The notes under the pieces were generated by a model that searched no databases, was not told the DNA's origin, and saw only the letters and a list, made by a program, of their open reading frames with translations. The position numbers and the translations under genes are program-made. Below, piece by piece: positions 23,230 to 50,177 of a stretch of 64,000 bases of DNA (its first letter is position 1; each line of letters starts with the position of its first letter). This DNA is from Hormiphora californensis (taxonomy: Eukaryota > Ctenophora > Tentaculata > Cydippida > Pleurobrachiidae), in assembly GCA_020137815.1 (NCBI GenBank), contig CM035358.1, positions 1,858,536 through 1,922,535 on the forward strand, given 5' to 3'.

Positions 23230-24795
23230 ATGGCACGATTTAACTTAACCCTGATGACTTCCTTCTTCTCTGCCCTCTTTCTATCCATCATCTTCGTTTC
23301 TGGACTCTACCTCTGGCCACAAAAGTATCACCGAAACCATCCAACTTGCATCAAGCAGCGGTAAGAAACGGAGGAGTAATGAGAATTGTAGTTTGAATTA
23401 TTTGGTTACACTGGTATAATAGTCGAGTCTTTGTTTATCAATTTATCTAAATCCACCCAATCCACAGAATTGTGAGTGCCCTGCTGGCTACTCTCTTATC
23501 GCCGTTATTCCTGGTAGCCATGGTAACGGATTTAGATCAGAGCCCTTCACTACTTCAACTCATTGGAATTTCAGTTCAACCTGTAGCTGTTGTAGCTCCT
23601 CTTATTCTTTCTATCATGCTTTTTACAGGTAGAGTTACCCAAACCAACAATCAATGACTAATTTGTTAAATCTGTTTTAAAGATAATATTATTTCCGCCT
23701 TTTCAGGCCCCCTGATACAATCGTATTTGGGTGGTCAGCCCCTTATTGACTTGGATAGTAACCTGTTAATTCTAAGAAATCTAATCGTGGCACCTCTCAC
23801 GGAAGAGTTAGGTAAGTTCACTTGGTTTTCCCTTTCCTCACAAATCACAATTAACTCTTGGAAACGCAATTACCCCTACCTTGCGGGCACGCGAAAACGT
23901 GCCTTACTATCGCAATGCCCTAGTTAGTTTCTGTAGAGGGGTAATTTCGTTTTAATTTCCGCGTGTTCACAAATTGTTTTGTCCTAATTTAGACTTAGAT
24001 AGCTACTATAATTGTTTGCTAACACTAATCCCTTAGTATTTAGAAGTTACCTCACGCCATTGCTCTACCCCACGATGGGTTGGTGGGGAGTGGTCATCTT
24101 TCAACCACTGTTCTTCGGGGTCGCTCATCTCCATCACGCGGTATGTGAGACGATATTTTATCTGAGACGACTTACTATGTGATATACCACGGAGAAGTAT
24201 ATGATATTTAATACCTACACAGGTATACCCTTAAACAGATTTGATTTTAGGTTGAATTACTGCGAAACGGTACACCCTTCCTCACTGTAGTGATCTCCAA
24301 GACCTTCCAAATTGCCTATACTAGTGTTTTTGGGGCATTCTCATGTTACTGCCTTCTGGCTACCGGTTCGGTAAGTCATATTTACAAACAATCTAACCAC
24401 TTTGTGGGCACTTGATTATTACATTATACCGTGCAAACTATCCGTACTGTTTCCGCTTTTTCCGATTTGAAACGGAATTATTGATTGAAAACACTACTTG
24501 GATAACCACAAACCCTTGCCCATTACATTCCGATCGGATATTCGCCCATGGTATACGCTACAAACTAACTGTTCATTCCTGAAAGTTACACTTCTCTACG
24601 TGACAGGTGATTGGCGTTATCCTGAGTCACAGTTTTTGTAACATGATGGGATTCCCTGACTTTGCGGGCATTCAACGATCCAGTCATCCAATAACCATTA
24701 CTCTGGCATACATTTTCGGACTTGTCATGTTTTGTTGGTGTGCCCCTATTATACTGGACTGTAAATTGTTTACTGGGGTTTATTGTGATAAGTGA
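23230..24795 (+). CDS. RCE1: CAAX prenyl protease 2 (Rce1), 269 aa
   Basis: Integral ER-membrane protease that removes the last three residues of prenylated CaaX proteins. Exons 23230-23360, 23468-23628, 23707-23811, 24037-24140, 24251-24370 and 24607-24795 join in phase (810 nt). The catalytic motif EExxxR is split by an intron and reads E130-E131-L-V-F-R135. The second conserved motif FFGVAH ends in His163, and the third, HSFCN, carries His215 and Asn219. These are the conserved residues of the CPBP/Rce1 family. Several hydrophobic segments span the length. The size is slightly below vertebrate Rce1 (about 330). The start gives a hydrophobic N-terminal segment (MARFNLTLMTSFF). Confidence 0.93.
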
Positions 24796-25100
24796 TTGAA
24801 CTGATTTATAGTTACTTGACTTGTTCCCTTTATTTGAAGTCTTCTTCTTCTACAATTCACTTGGTTATTATGAAGTTCTTACTTGAAGTAGTGAGAAAGA
24901 GTGTCGACAGTCGAGCAAGGCAAAGAAGTTCCTGCCATTACAAAAAACTTATTTTTAGTTTGGAAACGATTGGAAATAATAAAACACGAGTTTTATAACA
25001 AACAGTATTTACAATTGAATATGAATTATGTTTGCATATTATGTAATACCAAACTTTATACACAATTGAGTTTTGTACAGTGTGCGTGTTTTATGTTTGT

Positions 25101-28100
25101 TTACTGGGGATCCAGAGGGATCTCACAGACGAATTCACGTCTCTCGCTACAGTTCTGGTGATGGAATCGGAATGTCCAGCTCCCTGAAAGTATTCAGCTG
25201 TTAGGAGGCATACAATTTATAACCATAAAAACATGTAATATTAGTATTGGTGTATTGTTTCATGTCTGTGTGTGTAATATGTGTATTGTGTGTGTGTATT
25301 GTGTGTGTGTCCCTGTTTCATGGGCATAACTGATAACGTCACGGTGAAAACTTACTGTCTCTGTTCATTCCCTGGTTCATATAACAGGCGTTGTCATGGT
25401 GATGGAGTGGATGGGCGCCACGGGCAGGCAGGTTCTTGTGGATGGTCCTGGTATCCTCACGGGTTACAGTCCTCCATTGATTGACATCGTGACTGTTGCC
25501 GGTGGAACAGAAGAATCCAAGCCAATGCCAATCTCCTCGCCTGTATACGTTGTTGGTTACCCAAAGCATCTCTTCCCAGTCGTTTGGCACGAAAAGATGT
25601 CCGTTCATGTTGTTACATCTGTGAAAAAGGGGAGGAAGGGAAGGGTTAGCAATGCAATTATTACGAATTTCTGTTTTTATTTCAAAGCTTAAAGTAAGAG
25701 TGGCGCACCTTGTTTTCTCACAGAACTTAGTGGATGAACGGGGAGTACCACCAGGACCATTGGTACGGTATCGAAAATTTCCAATTCTGTCTCGTTCATT
25801 AGTTATGACGTAATATGTTCATTATTTCAACTTTCATAAAATTGCTCTACAGAAAAATCTGTGCATTGTGGATTGAAATGGATGCTTGCATCGTTTTGAG
25901 CGTCATATATGTACTATACTGTACATACTATAATATCGTATAGCTCTACAAATGGAGTCTTATTAGACAACTCATCAGATATACCGGCTCACGTATCAGT
26001 GCACAATTACATAGAAGCAGGCATGGCAACTGGCAAATGCCAGATCACATGCTTGGCGGGGAAATCAGGCGGTATGGTACCATACCGCAAGTATTCTTGT
26101 TATCGTAAGAAATAAATAAAAAAATAAATAAATAACTAAATACAAAAACTTACTCCTGTTCGGCATCGGGGAACCTGTTTGGCCCCATACTCTCCTTATA
26201 ACAGATACCCTTCTTAGCCCAAAGCTTGGCTCCAGCAGGACAAGCGTTGTTCTTGCCAGCTTTCTGTAAGAGAGTTGTTTAAATAACTAGCTCAAATCGA
26301 GCTAGAGCTACTGTTTCCATGACAGTACAATTAGCTGCTTTCACTCACCACTTTGTAGGTAGGCTTCCAGTTACCGGCGTGCCTAGCGCGGCAATGACCG
26401 AGAAGAGGGTATTTGTAGTATCGCTTTTGCCAGTCCTGTTCGGGCAAAAAGAATTGCTTACACGTGAGTAAAGGGTTAACAATGGAGTAAATAGGGGATT
26501 GTTGAGTTTCCAGGATAGCTAATCACGGCTGCTAATGAGGGATCAATATGTTGAACAGTCACGAGATCTACTATTTAACATCGTCATCCCTCGATTTTTC
26601 GTTAACAACAATTTAATAACTCCTATCATACTTACACTTCCGGAGGTGGACATATCGCCACCGCCGCCACCACCGTTGGTACCATATACGTATGTATCAG
26701 TACAGAAAGAACCACCCGAGCTTGTGGTAGTCTTCTTTTTGGCAGCAACGGCCACGGCCACCAAAACTGGGGGAGAATGTTGTTGGAGTTGACTGATATT
26801 AGGGGGGGGGTGACACGTAACACTTTGTAACACTTTGTAACATGTAACGTGCACAAAAAGTTTTCTGCACATGTTACAAAGTGTTACATAGTGTTACAAA
26901 GTGTTACAAAGTGTTACATAGTGTTACAAAGTGTTACAAATTGTTACAAAGTGTTACAAAGTGTTACAAATTGTTACAAAGTGTTACAAATTGTTACAAA
27001 ACACAAGGATTTGTAGCGAAGCAAATTTTCAACGGTTGGTGAATAAGTAATTTGAACGACTTTGGTGTCTTTCTAGAACACATCTAAAAGTTTTAAATCA
27101 TTTCTAGGGTTAAAACATACACTTTTTTACTAATTTGCGGATGTTTTGAGCCTCCGATGTCATCGACTGTGGAAATCAGGGCTGAAATAGTCCATTTGGT
27201 AAAGAAAAATATGAACTTTAGACAACGGTAAAGTTTTTAGAGTGATATTAGAAGTATTGTGCCTCTCATGTGCTGAGTCACCTGTGAGTTGTGACCCAAT
27301 CGACTTTTTTCATTGGTAATCGATTCTTTGTACTTAATAAGATGATATACAACGTTTCTGTTGGAAAAAGAAATAAAATTTTTCCAAAATCAATTTTTTG
27401 GTCAAAGATTGAAAATTTGCTTCGCTACAAATCCTTGTGTTTTTGTAACAATTTGTAACACTTTGTAACAATTTGTAACACTTTGTGACACTATGTAACA
27501 CTATGTAACACTTTGTGACACTTTGTAACACTTTGTAACACTATGTAACACTTTGTAACACTTTGTAACACTTTGTAACACTATGTAACACTTTGTAACA
27601 CTATGTAACACTATGTAACACTTTGTAACACTATGTAACACTTTGTAACACTATGTAACACTATGTAACACTATGTAACACTTTGTAACATGTAACGTGC
27701 ACAAAAAGTTTTCTGCACATGTTACAAAGTGTTACAAAGTGTTACGTGTCACCCCCCCCGATATTAGCCCTCACGATTCACTATTATAGGTACAGTATCC
27801 TATGTGATCCTATTTGGCCCTGCTATACATATGATTGAAAAGGAGCCCGGACACAAGACATTGCGAGGAAGTAACACTAGCATGCCAGTACTCATTTTTT
27901 CCCCACCTGGGTAAATGTCGAAAGCATTCGCCCAGATGCCTTAAGCCTTTTGCAAAAAGGCATAGGGGTTAAGAATTCGACAATTTTACATACTAGTGAG
28001 ATGTCACGCTTTTTTGTCCTGTAAAGTAACCTCTTCCTTAAGAAATCCTTCATCTCACACACACACACACACACGCTTCGTTGATGCAACAAAGGCGATG

Positions 28101-28728
28101 ATTAACACGCATTGGGGCACGCAATTACTGACTAATAGCACTTCCTACTTTCACCTGAAATCACTTTGGGCGCCCTACAGCCATGCCATGAAGTGATAGC
28201 AAGTCTTCCAATCATACAACTACTATCACACAATTGCAAGTGACTCAAGTTAAGATTAGGTTAAAGTTGAAGCACTTGGTAACTAACTAGGGTCTCCTAA
28301 GCAACTGCCTTGCATACCATAGCAACTACTTTGGTTACCATAGCAACTACTTTGGTTACCATAGCAACTAACATCGCATCAGCCAAAAAATGCCCTTTGA
28401 ACACAAAATTCATCACTAAATCTAGTTTTGAAGCTTATTCATCAACTTTACACCCTTTGTGGCGGGGAAACACTGCATCATGAATGCATAATGTAATAAT
28501 TCTTGTTATCACTTTCTCAGCAAAAGGAGTACTGGATCGAAATATTATTCTTGATTTGATAGTCACTACACTAGTCACTATAAGTTGGTAAATAATACAG
28601 AACTCATATTCATCAATTGTTTGGTTTTCCAGCTTGATACGACTTTAAAAAATCCGACTTTATTATCTATATCTCATTGCTTTAAAAACATAATTTAACT
28701 TACCGGCGACAACAATCAGGGTCTTCAT
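25101..28728 (-). CDS. Secreted C-type lectin-like protein 1, 232 aa
   Basis: Exons in coding order: 28704-28728, 26636-26766, 26349-26435, 26154-26263, 25356-25618, 25101-25183; phases join (699 nt). The signal peptide is MKTLIVVAVLVAVAVA. Next come a Lys/Thr/Ser-rich stretch, a six-Gly run and a Tyr/His/Trp-rich segment (YYKYPLLGHCRARHAGNW). The C-terminal half is a C-type lectin fold: ACPAGAKLWAKKGICYK, EQECNNMNGHLFVP, WHWLGFF, and the closing FHHQNCSERREFVCEIP. The WIGL-like and C-terminal Cys motifs fit the family. No EPN or QPD sugar-binding triplet is seen and WND is only SWT, so calcium-dependent sugar binding is doubtful. A close paralog lies next to it. Expected to be extracellular, with possible adhesion or immune roles (inference). 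Confidence 0.88.
26803..27769. mobile_element. Foldback element built of GTTACAAAGT repeats, 8-bp target duplication
   Basis: Both termini read GGGGGGGGTGACACGTAAC inwards. GATATTAG occurs immediately before (26795-26802) and after (27770-27777), an 8-bp duplication as in hAT elements. The outer arms are tandem arrays of the 10-11 bp word GTTACAAAGT or its complement. The centre (27000-27430) is an inverted pair of unique sequence. It is in lectin 1 intron 1 and absent from the paralogous intron. Confidence 0.85.
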
Positions 28729-29130
28729 TCCGCCCTTCTAAAGAAATAGAATGGAAATTTAGCTAATTGTACGAACTGCATCGAGGACGCGAGGTCGAGC
28801 AAGGTACTGGCAACGAGAAAGAGGGTGTGATCTGAGAAGGTCAATTCTTTATTCTCAGTGGAGTAATTGATACGAGAGTGAACGGAATCGGAAGATATTT
28901 TGGATGAGAATCACGGTTTTTTCACTAACAACATCTGTATAAAGCTAACTGCATAAGTTTTTTCTCAGAATCATACCCACACACAACTAGACTGATATCG
29001 CTTTATGTGCTATAGCGACTGTATTGTCTATGGATTATGTATCGTCCTCACATGTCACATATATACCGGTAAATAACAATTAGTTCTCATCGAGGGGGTG
29101 TGTGAACCTCTGTATGTTCACGTTCTCCCT

Positions 29131-29301
29131 TTCGGGTAGTCTATAGATGGTGGGATGTGGCAGTGAGATAGCTAGCTTGGTTAGGGCTTTGTCAACATTC
29201 AACAAGCTATTTATATTGGGAGGAGGGAACAGTCCCTAACATGCATTTTCATGTACACAAAATAAATCACTGTCACATCCTGCCATCTATAGACTACCAT
29301 C
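29131..29301. repeat. Small inverted repeat (MITE-like)
   Basis: GTAGTCTATAGATGG near 29137 returns as its complement near 29284-29300, with a further match (GATGTGGCAGTGA / TCACTGTCACATC). The spacer is about 110 bp. It lies upstream of lectin gene 1. Confidence 0.6.
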
Positions 29302-29406
29302 CCAGTGCTTGAGTGCCCCCCCCCCCCCCCCCCCGCTTGAGTCCCGATCGTTGGAGAATGTGAAAATAAAGAGGTTCCCAACTCTTGGTGAAAACAATTA
29401 ATTAAT

Positions 29407-30597
29407 CACTGCGCTGGCAAGCGCAAAGGTGGCCCCATCCAACCCCCTGAAAAAATTCCCCCAAAAAACGGCCCGCTTGCTCACAGCGTATATATAGTTA
29501 ATTTCATACTTTTAGCCCATTTTGGCACTTTTTGACACGCCATAACTCCGGAACCAGGATGAGCTAGGAAGCTGAAATTTGGTACTCAGAAGCTTCTTGT
29601 AGACATCTATCGATGGTAAAAATTTCAAGTAGCTAGCTCATTTCTGTTCAAAGTTATGAACACCACCCCCAAAACAGAAAATTCAGTGTGGGGATAACTA
29701 GGTTGATACATACATACATAGATGTATAGACGCTTTGTTACCTTCCGTTTGGTCCCTGTTTGAGACGAACCAGACATCGTACGACCTCAAACCAAGCGGC
29801 ATTCGACAGATAATTGTCTCGTGCATGTACCCATTTGGGTGGCGACTCTCCATCTCACCTATGACGCGTGCAATGACGTCACGAGTGACGTCATTGCGGG
29901 AGACCGACTAACTTTTTTCAAACACCTCTAGCACCCTGAAGACGTGTTCCGATTTCTGATTTGACGAAAAATCGTTACCGGCAAATCGTCTGAACTTTCA
30001 GATACTATATTGCTAATTTTCGTAGCTCATCATTTTGAGCCCTTAAATCGCGTCGGAAGTCAAAAATTTGACGAAAAATCCAGTAAAATGAACTTTTTTC
30101 GAGCAAAAACTCCCTTTCCTGACCACTGTGGTCAATGATACTTTACAAGCTCCTTCAGGGTACTCAATAAAAATATATTGTGATGCAATTACGTCGTTAC
30201 GACGTCATTAATTACGTCAGCTGACGTCATAATGACGTCAAAATTACGATTTTCACAGAAATTCGTCTCGTTTCTCATATAACACATCATTTTAACAACT
30301 TTACACCATGAAATAATGTCATACTGACATTAGAAACCAAAAAGGGACCTAAATTAAGCCAAAAACTAATTGGAATTAGTTGGCGGGAAAGGTGGCCCAC
30401 TTACACCTTTGCCTGATGCCGGGTTTTATTTTAAAATGTATCAGGGATATAAGAGGTGAGTGAAATAGAGAAAGAGAAAGGGTGAGAGAGAGATTGAGAT
30501 ACTGACGTGACGAAGAGAATGACAGTTCGTGGTACCCGGTAGCAGCAAAAGGTGTAAGTGGGCCACCTTTCCCGCCAACTAATTCCAATTAGTTTTT
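29407..30597. mobile_element. 1.19-kb interspersed element, copy 2 (inverted relative to 16802-17964)
   Basis: It begins TCACTGCGCTGGCAAGCGC and ends in a palindromic section (30360-30597), the reverse order of copy 1. It shares the GCCATAACTCCGGAACCAG region and the TGACGTCA-rich middle. It lies between the two lectin genes. Confidence 0.65.
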
Positions 30598-30885
30598 GGC
30601 TTAATAATATAATAACAATTTAAGGCATTAAAAATTAGTAATTCAACCAGGTTTTTTACTTGCAATAACAATGGAAAGTAGGACAATAAAGTGTATGAAA
30701 CAGCAGCGGAACAATGAAACAATTAATTTGAAAAGAACTAATAAACTATACTTGCTGTGTGTCAACTGTCAGAGTGGTGCAAAACAAATCAAGGTAAAGA
30801 GAAAATAAACGAAATGTGGAGACTTTTTAGATGTCAACCCAGGTACAATAGTAGTGTGTAGATAGAGGCAGAAAGAGCGAGAGAT

Positions 30886-31040
<155 letters not shown>

Positions 31041-31306
31041 TTTGGTTTTGGTTTGAAAATATTAAGTTGAACTCAAACAATAAAATAAAACAAAGGTTTT
31101 GAGTCCGGCCCCATGCGAGGAACATTAATCACTACCAAACACACAAATAAATCACAATAGTGTTCCACATGCTTGTAGGGCGGGTGGTTCCGTAAAACAG
31201 TTGATGGGTCCCATGGAGTGAAGTGTGGGAAAGGAAAGGGATAAACCTGAAAAAGCTAGATTGAGAAGATTACTCAGATTGAGAAGAACCTGTAGGGGAG
31301 TAATGC

Positions 31307-31490
31307 TGCATTCTCGGAAGGTGTAACAATCACGAGCCGCGGGTTCTCTTGTAGCTCGCTCAGTCGTGATAGTGGACATGCTAACAATTATAGTGAACTA
31401 CATTGTAAATATGACATCACACGTATGTAATTTCACTATTGTCCACTCATGACTGAGCGAGCTGCAAGAGAACCCGCGGCGCGCGATTGT
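31307..31490. repeat. Inverted repeat around 31400
   Basis: The stretch GCGGGTTCTCTTGTAGCTCG and ACTGAGCGAGCTGCAAGAGA form complementary arms around a 70-bp spacer. Confidence 0.6.
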
Positions 31491-31743
31491 TACACTGACA
31501 CCTTTCTCGGGAGCATTAGCTAAGAGAGAGAGACACAGACACAGACAGAGACACAGACACAGATAGAGAGAAAGAGGGACAGAAAGAAAACTTATTTTTA
31601 TTTTGGAAACGATTGGAAATAATAAAACGCGAGTTTTGTAACAAACAGTATTTACAATTGAATATGAATTATGTTTGCATATTATGCAATATCAAACTTT
31701 ATACACAATTGAGTTTTGTACAGTGTGCGTGTTTTATGTTTGT

Positions 31744-36838
<5,095 letters not shown>

Positions 36839-37413
36839 TCCGCCCTTCTAAAGAAATAGAATGGAAATTTAGCTAATTGTATGAACTGCATGGAGGACGC
36901 GAGGTCGAGCAACGAGAAAGAGGGTGTGATCTGAGAAGGTCAATTCATTATTCTCAGTGGAGTAATTGCTACGAGAGTGAACGGAATCGGAAGATATTTT
37001 GGATGAGAATCACGGTTTTTGCGATAACAACTGTATCTTGCTATATTGAATGCAGATTTCAGATCCCTCTACAAACAATTTCCAGTTTCTAGACTCTAGT
37101 TATCCAAAATTAATAATCCATGCAGGTGTTTTTTGTCTTGCAGTGGAAAGCAGGGCAATATAGTGTATGGGTTGTTATTAAAATCAACTAAACAGCGGAA
37201 CAGTGAAATAATCAACTTGAACAGAACTAATAGACTATACATGCTGTGTGTCAATTGTTAGTATGGCGCAAAACAAATCAAGGTAAAGATAAAATAAACG
37301 ATATATGTGGCTGACCCTATTCTCATTTGCTTAAGGAGATGAATATGGAGACTTTTTAGAAGTCAACACATGCAGGGACATTAACATAAAATATAGTTAT
37401 GTGTAGAGAGGCA

Positions 37414-37463
<50 letters not shown>

Positions 37464-37824
37464 AGAGATATCAGATGAGTTCCTGTACCGTGACCCGTGT
37501 TCCACTAACAGCACAATATATTGTCAATACTGCGGAACGGTCTACTCAGAAAGTGTAACGGAGCGCGCGGGTATATTTCTGAGAACAATTCCGCGCGAAA
37601 GTGACCAGGAGTTTCAGGACCGTGGGAAAATTTGTATTGTCCCCATCCCTGATTTTCCGCAAACTCGTTTTTGGCTGTCAGAGCATTGGACTGACAGTTT
37701 TTTGGCTAAATGGCCGGCCAACAAAGTTTCAAACAACTATTTCAACATGATGAAGACCGGTAAAAGAGATAATAAGTTAGTTAAAAATAAACCCTTACGT
37801 TAAAACACACACACCGCTCAGAGT
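36839..37824. other. Intergenic region between lectin 2 and the POLR1B 3' end
   Basis: 36839-37400 is the duplicated 5' flank of the lectins and ends in a short (GA)n at 37405-37456. The rest is unique sequence with one open frame of about 100 codons (plus strand, to 37803) that shows no recognisable motif. Confidence 0.5.
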
Positions 37825-47316
<9,492 letters not shown>

Positions 47317-47981
47317 CGCTACAATTGTTATTAGTTGCATATTAGTTGAGTTAATTTGGAATTTAGCTGATATTTTGGCGAAGTAGTGCACTGTTTAGTT
47401 ATCAGCGTCGTGTTTTGGACAAAAGGTAAGGGGGAAGCAAAGCAGGGTAAAATTGGATGTAGAAAATAACACATGTTTTAACACAAAACCGAAAGTTATG
47501 AGTGAGTTTGCAGAATATACATTATTATTCAGTTTACAATTGTCAGAGATTTAGCCCTCCTTCTTTTTAGAAGTTGGGATTAAATGGGTGAAAAAATAAC
47601 AGTGTATGGGGGAGAGAAACAAACAAAAAATAACTTGTGGCCACAGCAAACTCGCACACAAAACATACATACACAGCTTCACACAACCATCATGTCACAC
47701 TACTACACAAATCACTGCTCTTGTCTGTCAGGCCAATGCTCTGACCGCGGTTCTCACACACTCCGAAATGAGAGTAGGGTCAGGTTGAAATACTCTGACA
47801 GTCTCTTGTCCTAAGATGACTAATGAGTTCAACCACACAAACCACCCCTCAAACCACACCTCACTGATTTAATTAACTCGTTCCCACAACCAGGGGTACA
47901 CACACACACACACACATGCACATATTAAACACACAAAAAACCTACATGTTATATAATACAACAAAACAAAATACAAAATCC
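47317..47981. other. Intergenic region between Rab and POLR1B
   Basis: 665 bp between two genes on the minus strand: the Rab 3' side and the POLR1B promoter side. A short (CA)n lies at about 47899-47916. No gene seen. Confidence 0.5.
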
Positions 47982-50177
47982 CTAAAAGATGACACATTGT
48001 CCATGGTGGTGGAGAGGTCTGCCTCACGTACAACATTTGTTCTCTCTTACTGGGGGCGGGGCACTGAAGGAGAGATATATTGGGAGAGATATAGGGTAGA
48101 GAGAAAGAGGGGAGAGAAAGTAATATAGAGGAAGAAAGTAAGAGAATGATTGACTAACCTGATTGGTGTAGCTTGAATCTCTGGAGCTGGCGTTGGTTGT
48201 TTGTTTGCTAAGTAACGCTTGTAGATTTCCCTCGTCAAGTTTTCAAAAACCTGTGAAATTGACAATCAGTAATAGAATCATAATCAGAATAAGGGTTAGA
48301 CGACTGTGTGGGCTTCCAGCTTCCTGAAAAACCAGGAGCAAAACATTTTGAATACCAGGTCCATGCCGCGCGACGGTACGTGCGGGAAGCGCGCGAACTT
48401 GAGTATTTGTGTGGTCTGGCGCGTTCCAGACATGATCTCCTAACAAATGTGTCATTGGCAAAATCATGGAAGAGAGGGGGAATCACACCCTCTCAAAAAG
48501 TTTCCATTTTATTACACACATCTCTGATATACATCATAGCACTTAGTCTGGAGATTTTAAATGTATCTCAGTTTTTAAATGATTCAAGTGGGCAGATATA
48601 CAACAACTGCTTACAATTAGTAATTCTCAGAATCGAGAAACTCTTCCCTTACCTTATCAACATTTTCACCACACTTTGCACTTGTCTCAAGGAACTCAAT
48701 ACCATAGTTAGCCGCTAATTCAGCACCTTTCTCGTGTGATACCACCCTTTTAAACTGCTTATCAGACTTGTTGCCGACCTGAAAATGTGTGATCAATTTT
48801 AGTTCTGTTTGTGATATAATACGGCGATTTGATTGTACAAAAAAAACAGGCTACATAACAAGAAGAACAACCTCAGTCAGTATAAACTATAGAGCTGTAA
48901 ATAAATATTAGGACTTTCGGAGTGGTCGCCCAAAGTTTAATACTCAGTACTATACGAACAATAACGCAGTTGGACAGTTGTTAACCAAACTTACCAAATA
49001 TATCACGACATCATTTGGTGCACTTTTCCTAACATTATCCACCCACCCAGAGATTCTCTCAAAAGTTCTCAGCTGAGTTATATCGTATACAAGAACAAGA
49101 CCTGTAGCATCCCGGAAATACCAACTTGCCATGGAGTGAAACCTGAAAATATGTATGGGATTCTTTTTATCTACTGTAATGAGTAATCTATGTATCATTC
49201 CTTCTCTTTTGCTCGCTATTTCCTCCCTTTCTTCTCTTTTCTTTCTTTCTCTCACTCTCGTTCTCACTTCCCAGGCACTCAGCTTATATTGGCGTTGATA
49301 CAATGTGTGTGGGATACAGTGTGTGGGTGATGACAGACGGGTGGGAAGAAAATCAAATAAAAGAAGAGAGATACGCTTGGACTGTAGGTGTGTCTTTGGA
49401 AGAGTAATAAAATGGGATAGAGAGAGAAAGTATACGCTGCACATGTGTGTATGATAGGCCATATCTAGTGATAATGAAATCAGTCGACTCTAAAACAATC
49501 CCAGTAATCTATTCAGTAATTAACACAAGTTAATAATAATTAAGGTTAACATTCAAGTTTGGTGACGCAGCCACCCCTAAGTACACTAGCTGCGCGCAGT
49601 GCGGCTAAACGAAGCCCGCGAAGCAGGCTGAGTGTATTATAAAATAATAGGGGATGTCATCACCAACATTCAAGTCACCTTTCCTGTCCAGCAGTATCCC
49701 AAATTTGAAGCCGAATTGTTTTGTCGTCAATATTAATATTCCTGAAAGAGAAATTCTCGTTACAAGAAAAAAAAGAAGAGAGACCGGTCATGGATGGTGG
49801 TCCCCCTTTGTCTCTCCTATTTAGCCGCGATTCAAAGAGCGTACTCCGAATAAGTCGTAATTTGAACTACAATCATGGAGTCATGAAAATTTGACGACAA
49901 GAAATTCTAGGACGCTATGAATCTCTCTAATTCCCTACGTACGAAATGGCATTTCTACATTGATTAGGTACTGATTAAAAAACTACGAGACAGTCTAAAT
50001 AATAAGTTATGGATAAAATTAAACTTACCTGCATTTGAAATCTATTCCAACAGTACTTAGCAGACTATCACTGAAAGTACTCTCTACATACTGAAGCAAC
50101 AAACTCGTCTTACCAACTCCACTCTCCCCAACTGTCAATATCTTAAACGATAGATCAAACTTCTCGTCTGCTCTCAT
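47982..50177 (-). CDS. Rab-family small GTPase with CaaX tail, 204 aa
   Basis: Vesicle-traffic GTPase. Exons in coding order: 50029-50177, 49679-49741, 48995-49142, 48653-48778, 48159-48250, 47982-48018; phases join (615 nt). The P-loop is GESGVGKT (17-24), switch I region STVGIDFK, G3 WDTAGQE (64-70), G4 NKSD (123-126), G5 ETSAK (151-155). WDTAGQERF and the IDFK sequence mark the Rab family rather than Ras or Rho. The last 12-codon exon gives [11 protein letters not shown] then TAG, a CaaX box instead of the usual double Cys. Rab8 and Rab13 also end in CaaX, but the sequence is not close enough for me to name an ortholog. [12 protein letters not shown] replaces the usual TITTAYYRGAMG, so it may be a divergent subfamily. 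Confidence 0.88.

Noticed and set aside
37399-37803. ORF after a GA tract, about 100 non-repetitive codons
   Set aside because: No family resemblance and no splice or start context; left as unexplained.
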